A stretch of DNA of 64,000 nucleotides from Sediminicola arcticus. GTDB lineage: Bacteria > Bacteroidota > Bacteroidia > Flavobacteriales > Flavobacteriaceae. Made by a program: the position numbers and the translations under genes. The first letter of the stretch is position 1; each line of letters begins with the position of its first letter. The DNA lies in the NCBI RefSeq assembly GCF_040566695.1, contig NZ_JBEXAE010000001.1:769257-833256 (forward strand), in the 5' to 3' direction. Below are positions 51,858 through 61,918 of this stretch, piece by piece. A model generated the notes under the pieces. That model saw only the letters and a program-made list of their open reading frames with translations, was not told where the DNA came from and did not search any database.

Positions 51858-51948
51858 AATTATTGTTTTTAATTCTGGTGCAAATTTAGAATACATCAAT
51901 ATATTTGAAAGTATCACTAATCATAAATAATAGTTAAACATTTAATAT

Positions 51949-51967
51949 ATAATAGTAATACTATTAT
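51949..51967. promoter_or_regulatory. 19-bp palindrome between divergent genes
   Basis: ATAATAGTAATACTATTAT, perfect arms of 9 bp around a central A. It lies between the carbonic anhydrase start (51857, minus) and the 52012 gene (plus), so it could control both. Confidence 0.45.
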
Positions 51968-52011
51968 TTTTGTCTGAAAACTAATTTAAATCTTATAATA
52001 AAGTCATAGTC

Positions 52012-52389
52012 ATGAAAAAAAAGAGGGTCATATTATTTCCGGAGAATGAAACCATTAGTTTAGAAAAGGAGCATAAGTGCCAAAATGAATTACTGGAAAT
52101 CCAGCCTGGCAAAATCTATAGAATTGGTCAACCATCTAACAGGTACTTTGAATATATACATCCAGTTATAGAACCACGTCAAATGAGTGTAAAAGAATTT
52201 GATGATTTTAAGCAAATAGAGGGTATGGTCATCACCGTTATAAGCATCCTCAGTATGGCGGACGGAAATAGGATAGCCATATTACGGAATTATGACAATA
52301 CACCTTTTATAGGTGCAATTGAACAGATTTTTGCGAATGTTGATATGAGCATTACCAGTGGAGAAATCATGGCTACAAAAACAATATAA
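52012..52389 (+). CDS. Hypothetical protein
   Basis: A 125-aa protein of mixed alpha/beta character, no signal peptide and no transmembrane helix. Two blocks look conserved: IQPGKIYRIGQPSNRYFEYIHPVIEPRQ and IEGMVITVISILSMADGNRIAILRNYDNTPFIG. I do not recognise a family. It is monocistronic and divergent from carbonic anhydrase. Good coding character over the full frame and a clean ATG after a short A+T-rich leader support it. Confidence 0.65.
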   Translation: MKKKRVILFPENETISLEKEHKCQNELLEIQPGKIYRIGQPSNRYFEYIHPVIEPRQMSVKEFDDFKQIEGMVITVISILSMADGNRIAILRNYDNTPFIGAIEQIFANVDMSITSGEIMATKTI

Positions 52390-52572
52390 AACTTGTAATT
52401 GGCTATAGTTTGAAAGTAGCACATAAACTTACAGTTTACCTTTTAACAACTGCTGAAACAATATTGGGTAACTTTTTTTCTGAACATAAAGATGTCAAAT
52501 ATAATTGTAGTTGCCATTGAAAAATAATTGTAAACTACTAATTTTTAATAAAAAAGTAAATTATAAAGTACA

Positions 52573-53454
52573 ATGAAAAAACAATTCTCTGAATTTTCCC
52601 AGATAGGTATTGGGATTTTATTGGCCAGCCTTGGACTTAAAATGTTTTTGCTACCGAATGGTTTCTTAGATGGAGGGGTTACTGGAATAGCTATTCTTTT
52701 AAGCGAATTGTACAACCTGAATATCTCCATTATTCTTGTGGCTGTGAGCTTTCCGTTTCTAATTATGTCCTGGTTCACCCTATCAAGGAGGATAACTATA
52801 AAATCCATTTTTGCAATACTATTACTGGCGATAATGGTGCATTTTGAAAATTTTACCTCCGTAACGGATGACAAGCTCTTAATATCGATATTTGGAGGGC
52901 TTCTTCTAGGTGCGGGAATCGGTCTTTCCATAAAGAACGGTGCAGTTCTGGATGGCTCGGAGATCCTAGGGATTTTTGTAAACAAGAAGTTTGGTTTTAG
53001 TATTGGTAAGGTGGTGCTATTCTTCAACCTTATTCTATTTAGTATAACCGCAATCGCTATTTCAATTGAAACCGCCATGTATTCTACCTTGACCTTTCTT
53101 GTTACGGCAAAAATCATTGATTTGATTATCGAAGGTTTCGAGGATTATGTAGGTCTTATGATCGTATCCGATAAATCGGAAATAATAGAAAAAGAACTTG
53201 TAAGGGTAATAAAAACCGGAACAACTCTTTATAGAGGCTCCAAGGGTTTTGGAAAACGAGGAGCTAGAAACGAGAGTGATATTATCCATACGGTCATAAA
53301 CAGGATAGATATCCGTAGGACTTACAATTTAATAGACGGGATTGACAAGAATTCATTTATCATAGAATTTGATGTAAACAATATCAAAGGAGGAATAATT
53401 AAAGAATATTGGAACAAAGAGAATATGAAGGGTTTGCTGCCTAGTTGGGAATAG
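52573..53454 (+). CDS. YitT-family membrane protein with DUF2179 domain
   Basis: A 293-aa protein with five hydrophobic helices in the first 200 residues (GIGILLASLGLKMFLLPNGFLDGGVTGIAILL; GGLLLGAGIGLSIKNGAVLDGSEILGI), the YitT (DUF161) pattern. A C-terminal cytoplasmic DUF2179 domain follows (EIIEKELVRVIKTGTTLYRGSKGFGKRG...IHTVINRIDIRRTYNLIDGID). A transport role is assumed for the family but not proven. Confidence 0.9.
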   Translation: MKKQFSEFSQIGIGILLASLGLKMFLLPNGFLDGGVTGIAILLSELYNLNISIILVAVSFPFLIMSWFTLSRRITIKSIFAILLLAIMVHFENFTSVTDDKLLISIFGGLLLGAGIGLSIKNGAVLDGSEILGIFVNKKFGFSIGKVVLFFNLILFSITAIAISIETAMYSTLTFLVTAKIIDLIIEGFEDYVGLMIVSDKSEIIEKELVRVIKTGTTLYRGSKGFGKRGARNESDIIHTVINRIDIRRTYNLIDGIDKNSFIIEFDVNNIKGGIIKEYWNKENMKGLLPSWE

Positions 53455-53693
53455 AATTATTACAGTACATGTTTTTCTTAATGTCAGACACAAACCAACT
53501 ACAACTATTCAAAAAATGTAACCAGTATTTTTTCTAATTATAACTTTTTTATTTGTGCCTAGCTCAAGAAATTTCATTAAAACAGTTCCTTATATCATCT
53601 AGGAATCAGGTTTAATTTCAATGTACATTGTTTTTTAATTTTTTAGATTCCACTTTATCATATTCAATCTATTATAATTTGTAACTTAAATGT

Positions 53694-54170
53694 ATGAATT
53701 TGATCTATCAAAATAGAGAACCCAAAGTAGGGGTTGGGGTGGTGATTGTTAACGAAAGTGGACGAATTTTGGTCGGGAAACGTAGGGGAGGCCATGCGCC
53801 CTATTATTCCATTCCAGGAGGGCATTTGGAACTCGGGGAGTCTTTTGAGTCCGCCGCTATTAGGGAAGTAAAGGAAGAAACTGATCTTAGCATAGAAAAC
53901 CCTAAAGTGATAGCCGTTACCAATAATTTGGAAACCTTTTCTCTTGAAGGAATACATTATATCTCTATTATCCTCGTGGCCAATGCATATACTGGTATTC
54001 TTCATTTGATGGAGCCGGACAAATGTGTAGAGTGGTTATGGGTAGATCCTAATAACCTCCCAATACCACATTTTGACGCTAGTAGAGTGGGTGTCCATTG
54101 TTACTTGGAAGGGATTTTTTATCTACCTTTTTCTGAAAGGAAAAGTGAGAAAACCGATCCTGAGGAATAA
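53694..54170 (+). CDS. Nudix hydrolase
   Basis: A 158-aa protein with the Nudix box at residues 43-65 (G-x5-E-x7-R-E-V-K-E-E-T-D-L). Asp64 stands where the consensus has Gly. The strand KVGVGVVIVNESGRILVGKRRG and PGG before the box are typical of the MutT/ADP-ribose group. It hydrolyses a nucleoside diphosphate linked to another moiety; the substrate is unknown. A bidirectional terminator follows. Confidence 0.9.
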   Translation: MNLIYQNREPKVGVGVVIVNESGRILVGKRRGGHAPYYSIPGGHLELGESFESAAIREVKEETDLSIENPKVIAVTNNLETFSLEGIHYISIILVANAYTGILHLMEPDKCVEWLWVDPNNLPIPHFDASRVGVHCYLEGIFYLPFSERKSEKTDPEE

Positions 54171-54202
54171 AAAAGGGGCCTAATTAGAATTAGGCCCCTT
54201 TT
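54171..54202. terminator. Shared terminator of convergent genes
   Basis: Perfect inverted repeat AAAAGGGGCCTAATT / AATTAGGCCCCTTTT between the Nudix gene (plus) and the VPS10-like gene (minus). It is T-rich on both strands. Confidence 0.92.
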
Positions 54203-54222
54203 AAAATTAACTTATATTTTAA

Positions 54223-57200
54223 TTAGTCTATGCCTTGGCCCAAAATGTATGGGGCTCCAAGATTTTTGAGTTCATTTTCTAATTGCGGAATGGTACTATT
54301 TGCAATGGGTTTGATCTCCTCCATTAATTGGTTCACCATAGTTGAAGCGATCTCTAAATTTTCTTGGTGCATAGCAGTAGGACCATAGGTCGTAGACATG
54401 CCCCTTCTCGCCGTACCCAAATAAGAATTTACATTGGGTGGATTTCTTTCTCCTATGTCATCTTTGGACTTGTTTCCTTCTAACGTTTCTTCAAATTCAA
54501 AAAGCCGTTGCTTTGCATCGTACAATTTTTTGGTCATTGCCCCAGGCGCAACATTTGCTTTAGACAAGGCCAATTGCATAGCTTTTACCTTATCCATACT
54601 CTGATTCAACATATCGGAAATTATAGCGCTCTTGGTCTGTATGTCATTGTATGTGTTGGTATATGCCTGGTAATCCTCATAAGAAATCCCTTTAAGGGTG
54701 CTTTCCCTAAGGGGAACCACTTCAAAACTTTGGGGACCATCCAACAGGGTAACCACCCCATCAACTTCTTTGGACAAAGTGGCGGTATAGGTTCCCGGCA
54801 TTGCCAATGGACCGGTATTCCATCTTCCACCAGATTCCTCTGTTTGTCCTGGTCTAATAGGACGGGTACTAGGATGTCTTAAATCCCATGCCACTCTATT
54901 GATTCCTTTTTTGGAAGTTCCCTCCACATTGCGAATGACATTTCCTGTCTGGTCTTTAATAGTCAACCAAATTATAGCATCTTCCTGTCTGCGCTCTTTT
55001 TCCAAGTTGTCCCAACCAGCAAAAGGAATATTGCCGTTTTTCTTTTCTAATTCTTTTTCGGCGTCTTTACGGGATTTTTCCATATCCATAAATTCATTGG
55101 CAAGATGATAGGTAAAAGCGGCCCCAAATTCCGGATTTTTCGCGAAGTAAAAATCAGCACCTGTGTTGCCTACCACGCTTTTTGGCACATACCAAAGAGC
55201 TTCGCGTGTAGGGAACAGGGTTCCTTCCTTCTTGGTGGTTTCTGTGGTGATTTCTCTTAATGCGCTATAGTCGTCTAAGACGTAGAAACCCCTACCAAAA
55301 GATGCTCCAACCAAATCATTATGGGTTTTTTGTATAGTGACATCCCTAAATGGGATATTAGGAGACCCTGGAAGTTTCTGCCAATTCTTACCGGCGTCCA
55401 TAGAGGTATAAATACCTTTTTCTGTTGCTGCAAAAAGCAAATTCTTGTTTACATGATCTTGCACCATTCGCCATACTAAGGTATTTTCAGGAATGTTTCC
55501 TGTAATGGATTGCCAGGTGTCACCCTTATTGGTGCTTTTAAACAAATAGGAAGAGAAATCACCTTCTTTATGATTGTCTAAGGAAACATATACTGTGTTC
55601 TCATCATATAGGTCTGCCTTGATATCATTGACAAAAGATCTTGAAGGGATGCCAAGATTGGTCACGGGTATACGCTTCCAATTTTGTCCACCGTCAGAAC
55701 TCACTTGAATAAAACCATCATCGGTACCAGCATAAATAAGGCCTTCTTTTAGTGGCGATTCGGCCAAAGAGGTAATGGTATTATAGTTAGACATAGCACC
55801 AACGTCCCATGGGTTGTCCCAACTCTGCTGTTTGCCCATTATAGGCAGCGTAATACGTTCTTCGTTTCTGGTAAGATCACCAGAGATGGGCGTCCAGCTA
55901 TTTCCTCTATTCTCAGATTTCCAGACCCTATATGATGCAAAATATAATCTTGAGGCCTTGTGTGGACTAACTAATATGGGGGCATCCCAATTAAAGCGTT
56001 CAAATCCTTCACCAGCTCTTGGCTGTGGCTGTATAAAAACTTCCTCTCCAGAATTTAGATCAATTCTGTGCAAGCCACCCTGCTGGGTTTCGGCATAGAT
56101 AATATTATTGTATTCTGGATCTGTTGCAGACTGGTGTCCGTCTGCGCCCAAGGTCTTGTACCAATGACCGTTGTGGATACCTTCTTCCTCATCTGTTCTA
56201 GAAGGTCCCCCTGCCGATCCGTTATCTTGTGTTCCTCCAAAAATATGATAAAACGGTTTTTGGTCATTGACTGCCACTTTATAGAATTGGGTTAGGGGTA
56301 AATTTTTGATATACCGCCACGTTTTGGCATTATCGAAACTTTCATAGATACCTGCATCCGTACCCACCAATAAATAATCAGGATCATCAGCTCTAAATGC
56401 TAGAGAGTGGTTATCAGAATGTTTGTCCTCTTCTTCCAGTTGTACAAAGGTCTTCCCTCCATCTCCCGATGTAAGAATACGAACGTTCATCAAATACAAA
56501 CGGTCAAATTCATGTGGACTGGCATATAATTCCTGGTAATAGTGTGGGCCAGTTCCCCCGGAAACCGTATTCGACATTTTTTTCCAAGAGGCTCCGCGAT
56601 CTTCAGATTTATAAACAGCCCCTTTTGTTCTATCCATTTCTACTGCCGCATATAAAATATCTGGCTGTTGAGGCGATATGGCAATTCCTATTTTTCCCAA
56701 ATTAGATTTTGGAAGACCACTGCTCAATTTTTCCCAGGTTTCTCCGCCATCTTCGGATCGGTGTAGACCAGAATCGGGTCCGCCGCCCATATAAGCTGCT
56801 ACAGTTCTATGGCGTTGCCATGTTGCAGCGTAGATCCTATCTGGATTTCTTGGATCTAAGATGATATCCGTTACTCCTGTCCAATCATTTCCTTTTAATA
56901 CATTATTCCAGGTTTTTCCGCCATCTTTAGTTTTGTAAAGTCCGCGTTCTCCTCCTTTATTCCATAAGGGGCCTTGTGCAGCTACCCAAACAATATCGGG
57001 ATTGGTTGGATGTACAATAATTTCAGAAATATGTTGGGAAGCTTTTAGGCCCATATTCTCCCAACTACTACCCCCATCTTTACTTCTGTAAACACCATCG
57101 CCGTAGCCTACATGGCGACCACCCACATTCTCACCTGTACCTACCCAGATGGTGGAGGGGTTATTAGGATCTATAGTTATACAGCCAGTGGAGTAGGAAG

Positions 57201-57483
57201 CTTCTTTATCAAATACGGGTGTCCATGTGGTGCCAGAATTTTCAGTTTTCCATACACCCCCAGAGCCAACAGCCACATACCATACATTTTGATCGTTAGG
57301 ATGTACGGCAATATCAGCAATTCTTCCTGATAGGAATGCTGGTCCTACATTTCGTAATTTTAATCCATCTAAAGAAATTTCATCAGGATTGGTATTTTCT
57401 GTATTATTTTGTTTTTTTTGCCCATATACCGCTGTAAAAAAGCACAAAATTAAAAGGGTACTTAAATGTATTATTTTTTTCAT
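54223..57483 (-). CDS. Secreted VPS10/BNR-repeat (sortilin-like) protein
   Basis: A 1086-aa protein with a signal peptide (IIHLSTLLILCFFTAVYGQ). It has ten or more BNR/Asp-box repeats of the form S.DGG.SW / T.dgGktW across about 40-720 (RSKDGGSSWENM, KTKDGGKTWNNV, RSEDGGETWEKL, KSEDRGASWKKM, SSDGGQNWKRI), a ten-bladed propeller of the Sortilin-Vps10 type. A C-terminal region of about 350 residues includes a beta-sandwich (GINRVAWDLRHPSTRP) and a helical tail. Databases often call it glycosyl hydrolase, but no catalytic site is seen. Role unknown, probably periplasmic. Confidence 0.9.
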   Translation of the reverse strand: MKKIIHLSTLLILCFFTAVYGQKKQNNTENTNPDEISLDGLKLRNVGPAFLSGRIADIAVHPNDQNVWYVAVGSGGVWKTENSGTTWTPVFDKEASYSTGCITIDPNNPSTIWVGTGENVGGRHVGYGDGVYRSKDGGSSWENMGLKASQHISEIIVHPTNPDIVWVAAQGPLWNKGGERGLYKTKDGGKTWNNVLKGNDWTGVTDIILDPRNPDRIYAATWQRHRTVAAYMGGGPDSGLHRSEDGGETWEKLSSGLPKSNLGKIGIAISPQQPDILYAAVEMDRTKGAVYKSEDRGASWKKMSNTVSGGTGPHYYQELYASPHEFDRLYLMNVRILTSGDGGKTFVQLEEEDKHSDNHSLAFRADDPDYLLVGTDAGIYESFDNAKTWRYIKNLPLTQFYKVAVNDQKPFYHIFGGTQDNGSAGGPSRTDEEEGIHNGHWYKTLGADGHQSATDPEYNNIIYAETQQGGLHRIDLNSGEEVFIQPQPRAGEGFERFNWDAPILVSPHKASRLYFASYRVWKSENRGNSWTPISGDLTRNEERITLPIMGKQQSWDNPWDVGAMSNYNTITSLAESPLKEGLIYAGTDDGFIQVSSDGGQNWKRIPVTNLGIPSRSFVNDIKADLYDENTVYVSLDNHKEGDFSSYLFKSTNKGDTWQSITGNIPENTLVWRMVQDHVNKNLLFAATEKGIYTSMDAGKNWQKLPGSPNIPFRDVTIQKTHNDLVGASFGRGFYVLDDYSALREITTETTKKEGTLFPTREALWYVPKSVVGNTGADFYFAKNPEFGAAFTYHLANEFMDMEKSRKDAEKELEKKNGNIPFAGWDNLEKERRQEDAIIWLTIKDQTGNVIRNVEGTSKKGINRVAWDLRHPSTRPIRPGQTEESGGRWNTGPLAMPGTYTATLSKEVDGVVTLLDGPQSFEVVPLRESTLKGISYEDYQAYTNTYNDIQTKSAIISDMLNQSMDKVKAMQLALSKANVAPGAMTKKLYDAKQRLFEFEETLEGNKSKDDIGERNPPNVNSYLGTARRGMSTTYGPTAMHQENLEIASTMVNQLMEEIKPIANSTIPQLENELKNLGAPYILGQGID

Positions 57484-57820
57484 AAATCGTCTTTTGAGGT
57501 TAAAAAATGATATGCTTGTGAATTTAATAAAAATTTTACATATCGAGTAATGATAAAATGGTTAACACCATTTTATATCAGTAGCACCTTCCTTAATTAG
57601 CCATATTCTATGTAATGGTTCAAAGCTTTATTCAGAAAAGGCTTACTCTTAATGAATAAGTAAGAATAACGAACCCATTGATATACGGCTAGTGAACGGT
57701 TTTGTTTTATATGAATAATAAGAATCAGAAACTGTCTCAAATATTCTTTTTATTATGCTCATTGTTCGAACTTTGTGTTTTTAAAAGCACTCATATTTGG
57801 TAAGTAAGAAAGAAAGGATA
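57484..57820. other. Divergent promoter region with hairpin
   Basis: No gene seen. It holds a 9-bp inverted repeat TAAAATGGT / ACCATTTTA (57554-57575, 4-nt loop) between the VPS10-like gene and the DMT exporter. This may be an operator or a stray stem-loop. Confidence 0.4.
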
Positions 57821-58690
57821 ATGGCAATGGGTAAAACCGATTTGGGAAGGGCCATATTCTATATGCTCTTAAGTACTTTGGGGTTTACTTTTATGAATGT
57901 ATTTGTGAAATATCTAGTACATTTTAATGCGTATGAATTGGTGTTTTTCAGGTCTTTGGGTTCTCTTTTTTTTACAATGGGCTTCCTTTTGCAACAGGGG
58001 ATCCCAATGCTAGGTAATCAAAAAAAATTATTGGTATTAAGAGGGTTAGCAGGGGTTACTTCTATGACCCTTTTCTTTATGTCTTTAAAATACCTGCCCG
58101 TGGGAACCTCTGTCTCTATTAGATATATTGCACCCATATTTGCTGCCCTTTTCGCTGTTTTACTACTAAAGGAACGAATTAAAGCATGGCAATGGGTTTT
58201 CTTTTTGATGTCTTTTTTAGGGGTTATTGTCCTTAAAGGTTTTGATGGACAAGTTAGTTTTGTTGGGCTGTCATTAGCAATGGGAGCAGCAATTGCAAGT
58301 GGACTAGTTTTTATACTAATCAATAAAATTGGACAGGGAGATCATCCCGTGGTAGTGGTTAACTATTTTATGTTTATTGCTACACTGGTAGGTGGTGTTT
58401 TGGCCATTCCCTATTGGGTAACGCCCCGTGGACTGGAATGGCTCTTATTGCTTTCCTTAGGAGTGTTTGGTTTTTTTGGCCAGTTGTATATGACTAAGGC
58501 TTTTCAAGGAGCCAAGACAAATCTAGTAGCTCCCTTTAAATATATGGAAGTTTTGTTTACAGGAGCAATAGGCTTTTTTTGGTTCAACGAAGTATATGGG
58601 ATGTGGAGTCTATTGGGGATTTTGTTGATTGTGGGCGGCTTGGTTCTTAACGTATGGTATAAAGCTAAACTGGAAGGACTAAGTTCTTAA
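57821..58690 (+). CDS. EamA/DMT-family exporter
   Basis: About 289 aa from the ATG at 57821, chosen because AAAGGA lies a few bases upstream; the frame opens at a TTG at 57797. It has ten hydrophobic helices in two EamA repeats, with the hinge PIFAALFAVLLLKERI at the end of the first and GAIGFFWFNEVYGMWSLLGILLIVGG closing the second. DMT exporters extrude metabolites or amino acids; substrate unknown. Confidence 0.9.
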   Translation: MAMGKTDLGRAIFYMLLSTLGFTFMNVFVKYLVHFNAYELVFFRSLGSLFFTMGFLLQQGIPMLGNQKKLLVLRGLAGVTSMTLFFMSLKYLPVGTSVSIRYIAPIFAALFAVLLLKERIKAWQWVFFLMSFLGVIVLKGFDGQVSFVGLSLAMGAAIASGLVFILINKIGQGDHPVVVVNYFMFIATLVGGVLAIPYWVTPRGLEWLLLLSLGVFGFFGQLYMTKAFQGAKTNLVAPFKYMEVLFTGAIGFFWFNEVYGMWSLLGILLIVGGLVLNVWYKAKLEGLSS

Positions 58691-58736
58691 TAGATACAAC
58701 TGGCCAAAAAAAACAGAGCTTCCCGAACTATAAAAT

Positions 58737-61079
58737 CTAGGTCTTTTCAATGGTCACCACAACTGATTTGCTAATAGGAGTAAAGCTCTTGTTCGCATAC
58801 TGGTTGTAGGGAACCAAAACATTTGTTTCGGGATAGTAAGAGGCAAGGTTTCCTTCAGGGATATTGTAAGGAATAATGAGGAATTTTAATGCTTTGCGCT
58901 CTTTTTGATCATAGGTGCTGATAAGGTTCACAACATCCAATTTATCTAACTTTAATCTCGCCATATCCCTTGGATTGATAAAAACAACGCGTCGCTCATT
59001 ATGAACCCCTCTATAACGGTCATTAAGGCCATAAATAGTGGTGTTGAACTGGTCATGTGACCTAATGGTCATCAAGATAAATTCATCGGGTGACAGCTTG
59101 TGCTCGGGAAGGCCGCAAACGCTAAATTGTGCCCTGTTGTTGGGGAGTTTGCTAAAGTCCAGTTCCCGAACATTGTTGGGCAAGTAATACCCACTACCTT
59201 CAGATTTGTTGTTCACATCCTTAAACCCTCTGAGGACCATCCCCATCTTCTCACGAAGCAATTCGTAATCTGTACTTAAATTTTTCCAATCTACTGAATG
59301 GTTCCCCTTAAAATAGGCATCAGCTATACCTCCCACGATTTCAGGTTCACTTTTAAGATTGTCAGACGCTGGCGGTAGTATGCCTTTTGAACGGTGCACT
59401 TTTCCCATGCTGTTCTCAACAGTGAAGAACCTAGGTTTACCATCTTTAAGATCCATATCCGATCTTCCCAAGGTTGGTAATAATAGTGCAGTTTTTCCAG
59501 TGACCAAGTGGGTGCGGTTCAGTTTGGTGCTTATATTTACTGTAAGGGCGCAGTTTTGTAAAGCTTCCGCTGTGTATTCGGTATCGGATACTGCCGAAAC
59601 AAAATTTCCTCCAAGACCTATAAAGACCTTCGCCTTGCCATCGTGCATGGCCTTAACGGCATGAACGGTATCCAAGCCTTCCTTAGTAGGTGCTTTAAAG
59701 CCGAATGTTTTTTCTATGGCGGTATTCAATTCTTCAGATACAAAATGCATGATCCCAACAGTTCGGTCACCCTGTACATTACTGTGACCCCTGACCGGAC
59801 AGGTGCCTGCTCCAGGTTTTCCTAAACTACCTTTTAAAAGCAAAAGATTTACACACTCCTTAATGTTTTCAACACCGTTTTTATGCTGTGTAAGACCCAT
59901 CGCCCAACAAATAATAATCTTCTTCTTTTCAGCCAAAAGAGCTACAGCTTCATTAATGTCGCTCTCAGAAACCCCAGTGAATTGAAGTAGTTCCGATTCT
60001 GAATAGTGTTCCAAATCTTTTAATAAGGCTTCATAGCCCTCGGTATAGGTCTTTATAAAGTCATGATCAAAAACGTTTCCATTCTTCTTGTCCAAAGCAG
60101 CCAATTTTTTAATAATCAGCTTCAGCAATGGGACATCTTGATTTATCTTTACTTGTAAATGAATATCTGTAATGGTTTCTCCATGGCCCAAAATACCTTT
60201 AATTTCTTGTGGATTTTTAAAACGTATCAAACCAGCCTCTTCAAGCGGATTAATGGCTATCACTTTCCCGCCATTTACCTTGCATTTTTCAAGGGCAGAA
60301 AGCATTCTTGGATGGTTTGTACCTGGATTTTGTCCAATGACCATGACCACGTCGGCCTCATAAAAATCTTCCAGTTTAACAGATCCTTTTCCTATTCCTA
60401 AGGTTTCCCCAAGAGCAACCCCACTAGATTCGTGGCACATATTGGAGCAATCAGGCATATTGTTGGTGCCGTAAGCGCGGGAAAAAAGGCCGTACAAAAA
60501 TGCAGCCTCGTTACTAGACCTTCCAGAAGTATAAAAAATAGCCTCATCAGGAGAATCTAATTGCTGTAAATTCTTAGCTATAAGTTTAAAGGATTCTTTC
60601 CAAGAAATAGGTTCGTAATGTACGCTCCCAGGTTTAAGTAACATGGGTTCCGTAAGGCGACCACTTTTACCGATATGGTAGTCGGACCAAAGGGAGAGTT
60701 CTTCCACAGAATGTTCAGCGAAGAAAGAACTGTCCACTCTTTTTGTTGTAGCCTCTTCAGATAAGGCTTTTGCCCCATTCTCACAGTATTCCCCTAGCTT
60801 GGACGGCTTTTCTGGATCTGGCCATGCGCAACCCGGACAATCAAACCCATCTTTTTGGTTCATATGGGACAGCGTGCTCAATGCCCTAAATATTCCCATT
60901 TCTTTAAATGTATGTTCTAAGGCAACCTTTACAGCGGTTGGGCCTGCTGCAAAGGATGCTGGTTCGGATAATTTTATACCAGTAAATTCTGTAGAACCTT
61001 GGCTGGAAACATTTCTTTTACCGTTATTTTTCATATGGGATTTTGAATGAGGCATAAAGTTGAATTGAGCTCTATGCAA
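58737..61079 (-). CDS. FdhF/YdeP-family molybdopterin oxidoreductase
   Basis: A 780-aa protein (possible later starts at 61055 and 61034). It has the YdeP-type N-terminus with GFDCPGCAWPDP instead of the four-cysteine [4Fe-4S] motif of formate dehydrogenases, then the molybdopterin domain (FYTSGRSSNEAAFLYGLFSRAYGTNNMPDCSNMCHESSG; VMVIGQNPGTNHPRML; GHSNVQGDRTVGI) and a C-terminal molydop-binding domain (MTIRSHDQFNTTIYGLNDRYRG). YdeP is linked to acid resistance in E. coli. FdhD and molybdenum cofactor genes are not in this window. Confidence 0.88.
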   Translation of the reverse strand: MHRAQFNFMPHSKSHMKNNGKRNVSSQGSTEFTGIKLSEPASFAAGPTAVKVALEHTFKEMGIFRALSTLSHMNQKDGFDCPGCAWPDPEKPSKLGEYCENGAKALSEEATTKRVDSSFFAEHSVEELSLWSDYHIGKSGRLTEPMLLKPGSVHYEPISWKESFKLIAKNLQQLDSPDEAIFYTSGRSSNEAAFLYGLFSRAYGTNNMPDCSNMCHESSGVALGETLGIGKGSVKLEDFYEADVVMVIGQNPGTNHPRMLSALEKCKVNGGKVIAINPLEEAGLIRFKNPQEIKGILGHGETITDIHLQVKINQDVPLLKLIIKKLAALDKKNGNVFDHDFIKTYTEGYEALLKDLEHYSESELLQFTGVSESDINEAVALLAEKKKIIICWAMGLTQHKNGVENIKECVNLLLLKGSLGKPGAGTCPVRGHSNVQGDRTVGIMHFVSEELNTAIEKTFGFKAPTKEGLDTVHAVKAMHDGKAKVFIGLGGNFVSAVSDTEYTAEALQNCALTVNISTKLNRTHLVTGKTALLLPTLGRSDMDLKDGKPRFFTVENSMGKVHRSKGILPPASDNLKSEPEIVGGIADAYFKGNHSVDWKNLSTDYELLREKMGMVLRGFKDVNNKSEGSGYYLPNNVRELDFSKLPNNRAQFSVCGLPEHKLSPDEFILMTIRSHDQFNTTIYGLNDRYRGVHNERRVVFINPRDMARLKLDKLDVVNLISTYDQKERKALKFLIIPYNIPEGNLASYYPETNVLVPYNQYANKSFTPISKSVVVTIEKT

Positions 61080-61218
61080 GTTATAATTTTAGCTCAAGTT
61101 TTTGAAGGAAGGTTTTGAGATTTAACTTATTTTATGATTTTGATGATACGTCTGGTCCCTTCTTTATGTATAGTTTTGTTTGGAATATGCAAAAGTTAAC
61201 TTTAAGGTAGAGAAATAG

Positions 61219-61773
61219 ATGGACTTAAAAGAAATCATAAAAAACAGACGGTCTGTAATGCCTGTTCAATACAATACCAAACCAATTTCCAAGGAGCAGA
61301 TTAACCAGTTATTGGAGGCAGCTAATTGGGCCCCCACCCACAAAAAAACAGAGCCTTGGCGGTTTAAGGTGTTGCATGGAGTATCCCAAGAAAAATTAGG
61401 ATCTTTTTTAGCAGAAAAATACAAGGAGACCGAAGTTAAATTTTCTGCATTTAAATATAATAAACTTCAGGAAAATCCTAAAAAAGCTGGGGCAATAATA
61501 GCTATTTGTATGCAACGGGATCCCAAAGAAAGTATCCCAGAGTGGGAGGAGGTTGCTGCAGTGGCCATGGCTGTTCAAAATATGTGGTTAACAGCTACGG
61601 ATATGGGGTTAGGATCCTATTGGAGCTCACCGGGTTTAATAAAATTTATGAATGAGTTTTTTGAATTGGAATCAGGGGAAACTTGTTTGGGATTTTTTTA
61701 TTTAGGTAATTTTGATGTCTCAACTGACGAGCGTGTGCCTGGACCTATTTCAAATAAAACAGTATGGATGTAA
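61219..61773 (+). CDS. Nitroreductase-family protein
   Basis: A 184-aa FMN-dependent NAD(P)H oxidoreductase of the single-domain type. The FMN-phosphate motif is KNRRSVMPVQYNTKP near the N-terminus, followed by EAANWAPTHKKTEPWRF and the late GLGSYWSSPG. It reduces nitro groups or quinones. It is divergent from the YdeP-type gene. Confidence 0.9.
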   Translation: MDLKEIIKNRRSVMPVQYNTKPISKEQINQLLEAANWAPTHKKTEPWRFKVLHGVSQEKLGSFLAEKYKETEVKFSAFKYNKLQENPKKAGAIIAICMQRDPKESIPEWEEVAAVAMAVQNMWLTATDMGLGSYWSSPGLIKFMNEFFELESGETCLGFFYLGNFDVSTDERVPGPISNKTVWM

Positions 61774-61790
61774 TTTTTTTAAAATAATAT

Positions 61791-61873
61791 AAAAGTATTA
61801 CTAAATTCGCAGAGTTAAAAATAACGTATAGTTCCACGTATTGCACAAACGGCTAGCCCCATAGTTATCGGGA
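61791..61873. repeat. Relic of an older GIY-YIG/tRNA-Arg unit
   Basis: AAAAGTATTACTAAATTCGC (61791-61810) matches the 3' end of the two GIY-YIG genes at 20 of 22 positions, counting two more bases. The following 34 bases match the tRNA-Arg leader and 5' half at about two thirds of positions. An imperfect copy (15/18) of the 18-bp palindrome closes it at 61856-61873. Aligned by eye. Confidence 0.5.
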
Positions 61874-61918
61874 ATCATTACTGACAAATAAAAGATCTGA
61901 ACGAATTAGGTAATAAAC

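Noticed and set aside
52545..53117. A 190-codon frame antisense to the YitT gene
   Set aside because: Mirror of the membrane helices of YitT; no independent motif or start signal.
61791..61873. A functional tRNA upstream of GIY-YIG copy 1
   Set aside because: Only weak similarity to the tRNA 5' half remains and no cloverleaf can be drawn; kept as a relic.
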